From Hygrophila difformis (taxonomy: Eukaryota; Streptophyta; Magnoliopsida; Lamiales; Acanthaceae): DNA of 64,000 nucleotides. The translations under genes and the position numbers were made by a program. The stretch is taken from contig JAOANR010000005.1 of the NCBI GenBank assembly GCA_030278955.1, forward strand, positions 36,087,105-36,151,104, written 5' to 3'. This document shows positions 46,670 to 57,625 of the stretch, one piece after another. Each line of letters starts with the position of its first letter. The stretch's first letter is position 1. The notes below the pieces were generated by a model. The model made no database searches, was not told the origin of the DNA, and saw only the letters and a list, made by a program, of their open reading frames with translations.

Positions 46670-47294
46670 ATGGCAGCAACAATCACCCTCCAGGAGAACT
46701 TCAGGACCCTCATTGTACGGAAAGCTTAAAATTACATATTTTTTTAAGCCAGTTCTAGACCTTGTTTGCTCTTAAATAACATTCTACTTCTTTATCTTTG
46801 CAGGTCCTGCCCAACTCTTTCACTGAGACTATTCATGGCCCGCTCACAACAACATCTATTTCAGTCAAAACAACACAACGAGAGTGGACTTTCACTCTAC
46901 ATTACCATCCTCCTTATTTTTGTATCTACAACGACTACCGATGGCATGAGTTTTGCCGTTTTAATCAACTACAGGTAGGGGATCAGCTCACGTTCACAAA
47001 TACCGGCCCATTGCAATTCGATGTCTCTTTGAATGGTGCTGCTCACCACCCTAGTGAACCTTCTCAGCAGCCCACTATTTCGCTCTCCTCGGGTAATGAA
47101 TTCACATTCACCTTAAAACGGTCCATTTTATAGTCTAAAAACCCATTTCATTCACATTTCCCAGATACACAAACTAATGTTATTGAGGAGTCTGAAGATG
47201 ACACAGTTAGCATTGTCTCCATCAGCTCAGACGACTCAGACAACGACGATCTTAATTCCTTCGAAGTCTACATCAGTCAGGCACACAAGAAAAC
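46670..47294 (+). pseudogene. Double B3-domain (REM-like) gene, 5' part, split by an LTR element
   Basis: Exon 1 is 46670-46714 (15 codons, MAATITLQENFRTLI, phase 0, donor GTACGG). Exon 2 starts at 46804 (VLPNSFTETIHGPL) and carries the first B3 domain (WTFTLHYHPPYF ... WHEFCRFNQLQVGDQLTF). A TAG at 47131-47133 follows the domain; a short intron ending TTTCCCAG near 47160 may remove it. Then comes an acidic linker (EESEDDTVSIVSISSDDSDNDD) and the start of the next domain (FEVYISQAHKKT), where the gene is cut by the retrotransposon at 47295. The second domain is at 57280-57625. The size and phase of exon 1 equal those of the minus-strand B3 gene. Confidence 0.72.
47290..47294. repeat. Target-site duplication AAAAC, left copy
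   Basis: Pairs with AAAAC at 57275-57279 around the gag-only element. Confidence 0.9.
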
Positions 47295-50200
47295 TGTAAT
47301 ACCCCCATTTTCCCTAAAGATGCAGCGGAAGAAAAGAGCGGGAACAATGGGTGGGGTGCTACCGCCACGTATTCCGGACTGCCCGAAATACGCTAAGGCT
47401 AGCATGAATAATTGCAGAAAATCAGAATTTGAATGTATATGCTAACCACGTTCCGGACAAGCTAGCATATAATTCACAAAGAAGCTTATATACTATGAGA
47501 AGTATAAAATAAGTTTAATAAAAATGTTTGGTATAGCGTAACCAAATGGAGGACTGCATTCCTCAAAGCGCGCAATAACAATAATGGAGTAAATCCATGG
47601 AAGTTTTATTTCATAAAAAGGGGTTGTCTATTTCATACTCAAAAATACTGTTAAACGCACAATGCATTGTTTAAAACAGTAGGGCACCATATTTTCATAA
47701 ATGGGATAAAACCCAAATATTTTGTTTATGCTCGATAAACCACTATCTATGCCAAGTAATAGTTTTTCACCCCAAAAGGGGGGTTTTAAAATATACATTT
47801 TCATAAATAATACCCCAAATCGTGCCCGTGCAGATGATGCTTTGCAGATCTCAAACCTGAAAGGAAATGGTGACAAGTGTAGAGTCAGCGAAAACAATCG
47901 CTGAGTAAGTAGACCCTTACTCCCGGAGGAGATCGGGTTGCAGAAATAATTTAAAGACAACAGTTATGGTAATGGTATGCTTAAACGAGAATTTATTTAT
48001 GCACAGACAAAATCCATATAAATCTAATCCCGGGAAGAGACAATATGACACTATGCGTTACCAAGAAATAAATTCCTCAGCCAACATGATGTGCAGGTTC
48101 CCCGTTGTAGGGCCCAAATCTCACATACATTCAAGGGTTGTGGTGGAGGTAAGAAATTTCCTCAAACCACATGGAATCGAGAAATGGCATCGGGCTGATT
48201 CCCATCAGTCCCCGTAAGTCGTGTATTACAGGCAAACGGCGGAGGATTAACATCTGTCCCCGTAAGTCGTGTAACACAAGCGAACGGCGGAGGTGGCAGC
48301 AGCGACCCAAAACTTGGACCCAACCCCGTAACAATGCGCGCTCAAAAATCCATAGGACATTGAGAATAATTGCAAGTATTGTAAAGCACAGTAAAATGGC
48401 ATACCAATAATCCAAAAGCAGTAGGGAGCTATAAGCATAAATTTAAAATAAGAAAGCGGTAGTAAAAATTATGCTTAAGCTAAAATAAATTTGGCTTTAC
48501 TCCAAAGAGTAAAAATCTACTTACAGTCACCGTGGATGGAATGGACACGACACACGCACGGCCTACGAGCAGATATTCCTTTACAGCTATTTGACTAGCA
48601 AAAATTATAATATTAACATCATATGCTATAATGATATTTTAATGGAAATAATAACTAAAATTTTCTAATTTAATAAATCTTACCGAACACTATCACGGAC
48701 TAGCTATCTGTACTAATCCTTACTGAGCTCTAAAACTCCTTTGTTTGCAGCGAAAATCCCGCTCCAAAAATCCAAACTACTAAAATATTCCTAAAAATCA
48801 TAATAAATCCTAAAAGCACACTACTGAGCAAAACTAAATAAAATAACGAAAATAAGGAAAATTTGATATTGAATTGGGGTGAGAATTTGGGAAAACGGAG
48901 GGGGGTATATATAGGCATCTTTGGGCTGGAATAAAACAAGAGTATGGCCCGATTTCCTTATTTTTCATATGTGCTCATTTAATACCCCTGTAACCCTTTA
49001 GTCAACACACTCTCTTTTGGAAATTATTTGTCCGTCTCATTCTCCAGCTTTTTGCAGAAATCAGTCTGCACCTCTCTTTCCTGTCTCCCACGTTTTCTTT
49101 GTTTTTCTTTTGCTCTCTTCTTTGAGCAACTCCGGTAAGGGCGGCGGCGGCGGCAAGAGGCGACGGCGGCGGCGACTCTTCTCCTTCCCTCCCTCCCTCT
49201 CTTTTATTTATTTATTATATTGTTTTTTTTTGTTGGTTTTGAAATCGGAGGGGATGTAGTGGTGGAGGATGGAGATCTGGAGAAGAATGGCGGCGGCGTC
49301 CGTGAGGCACACGGAGGCGACGGATCTGTGAGGATGAGAGGAAGGTGGTCCCGGTGGTGATAGGCCGCTTGGCAGCGGAGGACAAGATGGGGCAGCGATG
49401 GCGCGGCGGCAATGGGTGGTGGCGAAAATGGTGGAGGTTTGTGAAGGCGATTGGGAGGGAGATTGGTGGTGGAAATGGTGACGGAGACGGAGGGAGTCAC
49501 TGGTGGCGGCGGAACGGAGAGGAGAGGATCGCGGTGGTTGCCGCTGCTTCGCCGGAGGTGTCGCCGGCGGACCGCCGGCGTCAGTGGCGGCGCCGGAGGA
49601 TGCTAGGGTTAGAGATTAGGGTTAAGGTTTTGGGGTTCTTGGGCTAAATGCATTTGGACTAGGGTTGGGCTACTCAATTGGGCCAATATTAGTAATTGGT
49701 TTATTAGACTTAAGCTAATAAATTTTAATCCATGGACTTAATAGAATGGTCCAAACCAAATAATTAATTATGCACTTAATCAATTCAACACTTATAATTT
49801 AATTTAATAAATTTCATAGGTTATATCATCTATTAATTTGCCATCGTTAGCAAAATAATTCGAGACTTCAAATTCCTTAATCCGGACATTTAATCATTAT
49901 TCGGACACTTGTTAATTTCGTAATTTAGTTGACCAAGTATTTTAATCAAGTCATATGGGTTAGTCCTACAATTTAATCCATCATTTAATGTTAAATCTCA
50001 TTCTTGCAATTAGAATTTCCAGACTTAAAATAATTCAAATTTATTAATTAGATAATTTGTTAGTAAAACAGTCATGATTTCTATAAATTTAATGACTAAG
50101 TATTTTTAATTTAATTATAGTAATTAATTGCTGACATAATTCGAGTCAATGTTATTCAATCTAACACTTATAAATTAACGGACCTTAACTTAAAAGTTTC

Positions 50201-50468
50201 TAGCGTCCGCCCATACGCGATTAGGATTTAATTTGCGCTAAAAATATTGGTAGGGTATTTAGGTCTAAAATTAGCTAATTAATTTATACTAAAATTCCAT
50301 TTAATAGTCGTTGCTTTGAAAAATTACATTTTTCATTCTTCAAATTATTTAATGATAAATAATTTATTTTTAGAAGACATTTATATATATATATATATAT
50401 ATTTGAAAAATTTTGAATGTCATTAATTAAAAATTTAAAAGTTATTCGAAATTTTACAGAGTGTTATA
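47295..50468 (-). repeat. 3' LTR of the gag-only element
   Basis: 3174 bp, near-identical to 54055-57274, with a 34-bp segment missing near 49302 and a shorter TA run (about 50384-50402). It contains a 48-bp tandem repeat and a GGCGGCGG-rich block (49135-49600). GC-rich frames there are not supported as genes. Confidence 0.93.
48209..48294 (-). repeat. 48-bp tandem repeat in the 3' LTR of the gag-only element
   Basis: Two units beginning TCCCCGTAAGTCGTGTA, at 48209 and 48257, each followed by a variant of CAAACGGCGGAGG. The same pair is at 54970-55055 in the other LTR. Confidence 0.8.
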
Positions 50469-50506
50469 GTCTACCCTCCTTAAAATAAGGCTTCGTCCTC
50501 GAAGCC
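50469..50506 (-). other. Hairpin and polypurine tract of the gag-only element
   Basis: Minus strand: stem GGCTTCG, loop AGGA, stem CGAAGCC (50489-50506), then TTATTTTAAGGAGGGTAGAC and the LTR. Same architecture as at 1468-1506 and 10813-10851, but with different, still paired, stem bases. Confidence 0.82.
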
Positions 50507-51576
50507 TCGCGACAGAACTTGTGTAATTCATAATCAGAATATATTTCCTAAAATTACACTTTATAGAAAACTTTTATCGTATTACCTATTAATTACAATT
50601 TCTTCAATCGGCCACAGACATTTATTCTTGATATCTGCTTGATCTCCTTAGGTCATATTTCCACCTTGCAAGAATCATCCAATTCAATTCCGTCGGTTTT
50701 CCTAAACAATCTTATACTTTGGTCCTTAATTATTGAGGTCAAATATGGGTTGGTTCATCTTTCTCGTGACACTTTCTTTACTGAAGTATGCTAACGGCTC
50801 CGTGCTTCATTCCCTTCGTAGGGAGATAAAGATAGACTATTTCATTTAATTACTTATCCATTCTCTATATCTTAATAAGCATAGGTCGAAAAGATCCATC
50901 GATATGCTAGCTTATATCCGTTTTGGGGTTATCTAATGTCTCAACTTAAATTGATAGGTTTCCTCCGAGTATTCCATAATCCTTAGTAAATCTCACCTTT
51001 CCTTGTTGGTAACGTTGTTCTTTGTAGAAATTGCTTAGTTATCTAATAAGGTATATTAGAACATGGTTTAGATAAATGATGATGGCGTTGTCCGGTTAAG
51101 CATTCTCTACCAAATTTGATAAGTAAACGTTTTACTGGGTATAATAATTTACTGACCTTGAGATAAACTTTGCTCTTGATGGTTCCATATTTTCACTTAG
51201 GCATGGCAGACAATCTAAACATTTGGTTATAGGTCAAACAAATCCTTTCAAAGGAAAAGAAATTTTAAATATTACATCGGGGATTATCATTTAGGCGGAA
51301 GCTTAAAATGCTTCGCAACAAAAGGGAATGCCTTGGTTATACATATCAAGCGCATTACTTGGTTCAAAAGTTGGGGTATGATCGCTCCACTTGCATATCA
51401 TTTTACCATGCCCGATTGATCGATGTTCTTAGAGAGTAATTATATAATCTAAACCGATATATTAGGGGCTACATCCCCAAAGCAAAAGTCAAAATGTCCT
51501 CCAACGAGTGTGCCCGAGCTCCCCTTTTTATCCTTCTCAAGGATTGCCCGAGTTGTCCTTATGCAACCTTCCTTGA
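50507..51576 (-). other. Non-coding 3' region of the gag-only element
   Basis: About 1.07 kb between the gag stop and the hairpin. No reading frame of note and no RT or integrase motif seen on either strand. Confidence 0.7.
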
Positions 51577-52626
51577 TTACTTCTTACCGGAGGCGGCGAG
51601 GTTCCTAGGCTTTCTATTCAGGATTGCTTCCGTTTGGAAGCGATGATCTCCATTTAAATCATTTCGCAACTTGTTAGGATCCAGACGGGTGCTGCAATCT
51701 TTAATCCTGTGCCCTGTGAGGCCACATCTGAAGCACTCTCCATCTTGCGGGCATGTCTGCATCCAATGCTTCCTGCCGCACTTTGGGCAGCGTGCGGCCA
51801 TTGGAGGATGGTCATTATTTCTTAGATTAGGGCCGTCAGAGTTGCGATGCTGGTTCTGGTTTCCTCTGTTCGCGTTCCTCTTGGTGCGCCCCTCCTTATG
51901 AGTTTTAGAGGTTTGCTCGATTTGCTCTTTCCCCCGTTTAGGCTTCCGGACTCGCTCAACTGTCATCGCCCGATCGTATAGCTTCTGTAGACTAAAGAAT
52001 TGTTTCCCACCTAACCCTCCTCGAATCTCTCGGTTCAATCCGAGTTCGAATTTTTGGGCCTGGGAATGTTCGGTGTTCACTAACCCTGGAGCGAAGCGGA
52101 GGAGCTCATTGAACTTTTTGTAGTACTCATGGACAGAGAAATTGCCTTGAGTTAAGGTGACGAACTCCTCATACTTAGCGTTCTTTACACTAGTTGGGTA
52201 AAATCTCGCCCGCATACTTTCCTTAAACTCTGGCCAACTAATGTCTCGATTCTCGTGGTTTCGCCACCAGGTGTTTGCCTGGCCTTCCAGGAAGAATGTA
52301 GCCACCTCCACTTTCCTTTCCTTGGGACACCGTACCGCCTCTAGCAGTTTGTCGAATTTCTCGATCCACCCTTCTAGCTCATCCGGGTCCTCTTGTCCGG
52401 TATAGCTCGTGGGTTGATACTCATGTACAGCCTTGATGAAATCTGTGGGTGGTTCCCCTCGTATTTCGTCCCTTGCCAGTTGCCGCTCTACTGCGGTACC
52501 AATAGTTAACATCACTTGTTCCAATCGAGCTTGTCGTCCCTCTATAGCTTCTCGCCTATCCTCCATGGGATCAGATGCATATAGGGGGTCGGCCGGACGT
52601 TTTCCTGGGCGTCCTCGTGGTGGCAT
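51577..52626 (-). CDS. Intact gag of the gag-only element
   Basis: 349 codons from the ATG at 52626 (MPPRGRPGKRP); an in-frame ATG three codons upstream gives MFQMPPRG. The Gag core runs from EYQPTSYTGQEDPDELEGW through RFYPTSVKNAKYEEFVTL and RFAPGLVNTEHSQAQKFELGL, then a basic region rich in Asn, Gln and Arg, then two Cys/His knuckles (CPKCGRKHWMQTC and CFRCGLTGHRIKDC). It is clearly related to Gag of the Tekay-like element ([27 protein letters not shown]). The frame is open throughout, in contrast to nearly all other retrotransposon genes here, and stops soon after the knuckles without a protease. The product should assemble particles and bind RNA. Confidence 0.88.
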   Translation of the reverse strand: MPPRGRPGKRPADPLYASDPMEDRREAIEGRQARLEQVMLTIGTAVERQLARDEIRGEPPTDFIKAVHEYQPTSYTGQEDPDELEGWIEKFDKLLEAVRCPKERKVEVATFFLEGQANTWWRNHENRDISWPEFKESMRARFYPTSVKNAKYEEFVTLTQGNFSVHEYYKKFNELLRFAPGLVNTEHSQAQKFELGLNREIRGGLGGKQFFSLQKLYDRAMTVERVRKPKRGKEQIEQTSKTHKEGRTKRNANRGNQNQHRNSDGPNLRNNDHPPMAARCPKCGRKHWMQTCPQDGECFRCGLTGHRIKDCSTRLDPNKLRNDLNGDHRFQTEAILNRKPRNLAASGKK

Positions 52627-54038
52627 CTGAAACATTATCGTAATCTTAAAAGAATTTCATTTGCTCTTAATTTATCATTTATCAAAAATTTTATTATTCT
52701 TCCAGTAATTTTGTGATTATGAAATTTTAAAATTTTTCGGGTGGAAAATTTCACCGTCCTTTATCAGAACCCTAGTCCTTAATAATTCATACGCTTTCTC
52801 GAAAAGGGGATGAAATTGTTGTTATGGGCTCTAGTGTCCTTATCAAGGGAAAACTATAGGAACAACATATTTGGGACAACTATCGAGGTAGACAAAAATT
52901 ATACGAAGGGCGAGTGGGAGAAGTATTCTCACTACCGGCCTTCTATCTCAATCAACCCTTAAGTGCATTCTCCTCCAGAGATCGAATTCAAAATTTATAA
53001 GGCTCAAAGGAATAGGAGGAATGATTTGGGTTATCCTTTAAGCGCACGATTGTTGGTAATAATTCCTTTAAGAATATTTCCAAGAAAATGTTCAACTATC
53101 TTTGTCAAATTGGCGTATGGATTTGAGGGAAATTCGTAAATGTTTTATAAAACTCGTTGTGAGTTTACAATCTCTTGGTGTTCTTTCAAAATATTCGCGT
53201 CTTATCTTTAAGACGACATAATATTTTGAAATTTCTTGTTCATGGTCATCCGCATGATCATGTTGTTAACATATAATTCATGCTCTTATAAGTCTAAGGT
53301 ATAACCTTATGTTGACTAAGGCGAGAACGCAATTCGTACTAAGGCCATAAAACAATTTGTGATACGGCAAATTCTTGATAGATCAAAGAAGGGTCATAGA
53401 CCATTTCAATACCATGTTACCACTTGGTAGGTATAACTTTGGGGTAAACGTTCCCATACCTTACCGATAGTAAAAATAAAAGTAATCGCAAACATCGTCA
53501 CCTACTGTAGGCATCATCTTACGTAATAAGGCAACTGAACTGAGAAGCCAATAAACTAGTGCAACACTAGTAGGTTATCCAAGACACGTCTAGGGGTAGA
53601 TACTAAGGGATGCTTAGCACAACAACAATAAAAGTATCGGAGAGAGACTCTAGCTCGGAGTCCGATACCTTGGGAAATCATTGTCAAGAATATACTTGTA
53701 ATAAATCAAAATTCTGCTCGTGCCTATATGCATATGTGTGTGTGTCCCCATCCCAAAATTTAACTTTTAAAAATACTTGGCATAGTCTTTTCAAAATACT
53801 TCGTGCAAAAATTTCAATAATTTAAATGCACTACTTCTTAGAGCAAAAACGGCTCTTCAAAAATATTTCTCATGCAAAAATTGCAATAATTTATATGCAC
53901 TAATCCGAATGCTTCCAAATACTTTTCGTGTAAAATTAATAATTTAAATACACGACTTGCATAGCCACCTGGCTTTTAGAAATAAATTTTTGGTGCATGA
54001 ATTTTAAAAATTTCAGATGCACAATTCCAAGAGCAAAA
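52627..54038 (-). other. Untranslated leader of the gag-only element
   Basis: 1.4 kb AT-rich between the primer site and gag. It has a loosely repeated block near 53750-54000 (TGCAAAAATTGCAATAATTT-type strings about 80 bp apart). No counterpart of the coiled-coil ORF of the Tekay-like element. Confidence 0.7.
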
Positions 54039-54051
54039 CGCTCTGATACCA
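54039..54051 (-). other. Primer-binding site, initiator tRNA-Met (gag-only element)
   Basis: Minus strand TGGTATCAGAGCG three bases after the LTR end, complementary to initiator tRNA-Met. Confidence 0.9.
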
Positions 54052-54054
54052 AAC

Positions 54055-57000
54055 TGTAACACCCCCATTTTCCCTAAAGATGCAGCGGAAGAAAAGAGCG
54101 GGAACAATGGGTGGGGTGCTACCGCCACGTATTCCGGACTGCCCGAAATACGCTAAGGCTAGCATGAATAATTGCAGAAAATCAGAATTTGAATGTATAT
54201 GCTAACCACGTTCCGGACAAGCTAGCATATAATTCACAAAGAAGCTTATATACTATGAGAAGTATAAAACAAGCTTAATAAAAATGTTTGGTATAGCGTA
54301 ACCAAATGGAGGACTGCATTCCTCAAAGCGCGCAATAACAATAATGGAGTAAATCCATGGAAGTTTTATTTCATAAAAAGGGGTTGTCTATTTCATACTC
54401 AAAAATACTGTTAAACGCACAATGCATTGTTTAAAACAGTAGGGCACCATATTTTCATAAATGGGATAAAACCCAAATATTTTGTTTATGCTCGATAAAC
54501 CACTATCTATGCCAAGTAATAGTTTTTCACCCCAAAAAGGGGGGTTTTAAAATATACATTTTCATAAATAATACCCCAAATCGTGCCCGTGCAGATGATG
54601 CTTTGCAGATCTCAAACCTGAAAGGAAATGGTGACAAGTGTAGAGTCAGCGAAAACAATCGCCGAGTAAGTAGACCCTTACTCCCGGAGGAGATCGGGTT
54701 GCAGAAATAATTTAAAGACAACAGTTATGGTAATGGTATGCTTAAACGAGAATTTATTTATGCACAGACAAAATCCATATAAATCTAATCCCGGGAAGAG
54801 ACAATATGACACTATGCGTTACCAAGAAATAAATTCCTCAGCCAACATGATGTGCAGGTTCCCCGTTGTAGGGCCCAAATCTCACATACATTCAAGGGTT
54901 GTGGTGGAGGTAAGAAATTTCCTCAAACCACATGGAATCGAGAAATGGCATCGGGCTGATTCCCATCAGTCCCCGTAAGTCGTGTATTACAGGCAAACGG
55001 CGGAGGATTAACATCTGTCCCCGTAAGTCGTGTAACACAAGCGAACGGCGGAGGTGGCAGCAGCGACCCAAAACTTGGACCCAACCCCATAACAATGCGC
55101 GCTCAAAAATCCATAGGACATTGAGAATAATTGCAAGTATTGTAAAGCACAGTAAAATGGCATACCAATAATCCAAAAGCAGTAGGGAGCTATAAGCATA
55201 AATTTAAAATAAGAAAGCGGTAGTAAAAATTATGCTTAAGCTAAAATAAATTTGGCTTTACTCCAAAGAGTAAAAATCTACTTACAGTCACCGTGGATGG
55301 AATGGACACGACACACGCACGGCCTACGAGCAGATATTCCTTTACAGCTATTTGACTAGCAAAAATTATAATATTAACATCATATGCTATAATGATATTT
55401 TAATGGAAATAATAACTAAAATTTTCTAATTTAATAAATCTTACCGAACACTATCACGGACTAGCTATCTGTACTAATCCTTACTGAGCTCTAAAACTCC
55501 TTTGTTTGCAGCGAAAATCCCGCTCCAAAAATCCAAACTACTAAAATATTCCTAAAAATCATAATAAATCCTAAAAGCACACTACTGAGCAAAACTAAAT
55601 AAAATAACGAAAATAAGGAAAATTTGATATTGAATTGGGGTGAGAATTTGGGAAAACGGAGGGGGGTATATATAGGCATCTTTGGGCTGGAATAAAACAA
55701 GAGTATGGCCCGATTTCCTTATTTTTCATATGTGCTCATTTAATACCCCTGTAACCCTTTAGTCAACACACTCTCTTTTGGAAATTATTTGTCCGTCTCA
55801 TTCTCCAGCTTTTTGCAGAAATCAGTCTGCACCTCTCTTTCCTGTCTCCCACGTTTTCTTTGTTTTTCTTTTGCTCTCTTCTTTGAGCAACTCCGGTAAG
55901 GGCGGCGGCGGCGGCAAGAGGCGACGGTGGCGGTGACTCTTCTCCTTCCCTCCCTCCCTCTCTTTTATTTATTTATTATATTGTTTTTTTTTTGTTGGTT
56001 TTGAAATCGGAGGGGATGTAGTGGTGGAGGATGGAGATCTGGAGAAGAATGGCGGCGGCGTCCGTGAGGCTCGGGCGGTGGAGACTCGCGAGCTCCGGTG
56101 AGGCACACGGAGGCGACGGATCTGTGAGGATGAGAGGAAGGTGGTCCCGGTGGTGATAGGCCGCTTGGCAGCGGAGGACAAGATGGGGCGGCGATGGCGC
56201 GGCGGCAATGGGTGGTGGCGAAAATGGTGGAGGTTTGTGAAGGCGATTGGGAGGGAGATTGGTGGTGGAAATGGTGACGGAGACGGAGGGAGTCACTGGT
56301 GGCGGCGGAACGGAGAGGAGAGGATCGCGGTGGTTGCCGCTGCTTCGCCGGAGGTGTCGCCGGCGGACCGCCGGCGTCAGTGGCGGCGCCGGAGGATGCT
56401 AGGGTTAGAGATTAGGGTTAAGGTTTTGGGGTTCTTGGGCTAAATGCATTTGGACTAGGGTTGGGCTACTCAATTGGGCCAATATTAGTAATTGGTTTAT
56501 TGGACTTAAGCTAATAAATTTTAATCCATGGACTTAATAGAATGGTCCAAACCAAATAATTAATTATGGACTTAATCAATTCAACACTTATAATTTAATT
56601 TAATAAATTTCATAGGTTATATCATCTATTAATTTGCCATCGTTAGCAAAATAATTCGAGACTTCAAATTCCTTAATCCGGACATTTAATAATTATTCGG
56701 ACACTTGTTAATTTCATAATTTAGTTGACCAAGTATTTTAATCAAGTCATATGGGTTAGTCCTACAATTTTATCCATCATTTAATGTTAAATCTCATTCT
56801 TGCAATTAGAATTTCCAGACTTAAAATAATTCAAATTTATTAATTAGATAATTTTTTAGTAAAACAGTCATGATTTCTATAAATTTAATGACTAAGTATT
56901 TTTAATTTAATTATAGTAATTAATTGCTGACATAATTCGAGTCAATGTTATTCAATCTAACACTTATAAATTAACGGACCTTAACTTAAAAGTTTCTAGC

Positions 57001-57174
57001 GTCCGCCCATACGCGATTAGGATTTAATTTGCGCTAAAAATATTGGTAGGGTATTTAGGTCTAAAATTAGCTAATTAATTTATACTAAAATTCGATTTAA
57101 TAGTCGTTGCTTTGAAAAATTACATTTTTCATTCTTCAAATTATTTAATGATAAATAATTTATTTTTAGAAGAC

Positions 57175-57211
<37 letters not shown>

Positions 57212-57274
57212 AAAAATTTTGAATGTCATTAATTAAAAATTTAAAAGTTATTCGAAATTTTACAGAGTGTTATA
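54055..57274 (-). repeat. 5' LTR of the gag-only element
   Basis: 3220 bp, TGTAACACCC to GTGTTATA in plus-strand reading. It contains the 34-bp segment (56071-56104) absent from the other LTR and a longer TA run at 57179-57207. Confidence 0.93.
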
Positions 57275-57279
57275 AAAAC
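57275..57279. repeat. Target-site duplication AAAAC, right copy
   Basis: Pairs with 47290-47294. Confidence 0.9.
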
Positions 57280-57625
57280 TTTGGTAAATTTAACTTTATT
57301 TAAATGATAGACTTATAGAGCATTTCTATCCATTTCCATCAATAACATACTTCATGTTTAATAGACAATTCCTCTGCACTTCTGGCAATACCATGGTTTA
57401 GACTCAAAAGACCAACTCTACATGAAGTTTGGGAATGCTAATGCATCTTACGAAATTGCCCTAAAGTATACATACGAGACTCGTGCAGGATGCAGCGACT
57501 CTTTAAAATTAACCACAGGCTGGCCATTCTTTTTTAAACATTGTAAGATGTTGGTCGGTGAAACCTGGAAGTTCACCATAATTTCCACCACCTACGGTCC
57601 TCTGCATCTTGATGTTCTCTTCTGA
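57280..57625 (+). pseudogene. Double B3-domain gene, 3' part (second B3 domain)
   Basis: It continues the gene cut at 47294. After a probable intron, the terminal exon (from about 57390) reads MKFGNANASYEIALKY, then LKLTTGWPFFFKHCKMLVGETWKFTI, the C-terminal half of a B3 domain (GWxxFxxxxxLxxGExxxF), ending at TGA 57623-57625. The first half of this domain begins left of the insertion (FEVYISQAHKKT). The split makes a normal product impossible unless the 10-kb element is spliced out. Confidence 0.65.

Larger units (their letters stand above)
47295..57274 (-). mobile_element. Gag-only (TR-GAG-like) LTR retrotransposon, Tekay-related, inside the Helitron
   Basis: A 9980-bp minus-strand element: 5' LTR 54055-57274, initiator-Met primer site 54039-54051, leader, one intact gag ORF, non-coding 3' region, hairpin and polypurine tract, 3' LTR 47295-50468, and AAAAC duplications. 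No protease, RT or integrase is visible in the 3586-bp interior. Gag resembles that of Tekay elements, so mobilisation by a coding Tekay relative is likely. The element's first bases on its own strand are TATAACAC rather than TG, while its end is ...TTACA. Confidence 0.9.

Noticed and set aside
48209..48294. Possible CRISPR-like repeat
   Set aside because: Just two direct units with no spacers, in a plant LTR.
49017..49647. Several 65-100 codon GC-rich frames on both strands, repeated at 55969-56443
   Set aside because: They overlap each other in the GGCGGCGG-rich part of the gag-only element's LTRs; simple-sequence translations.
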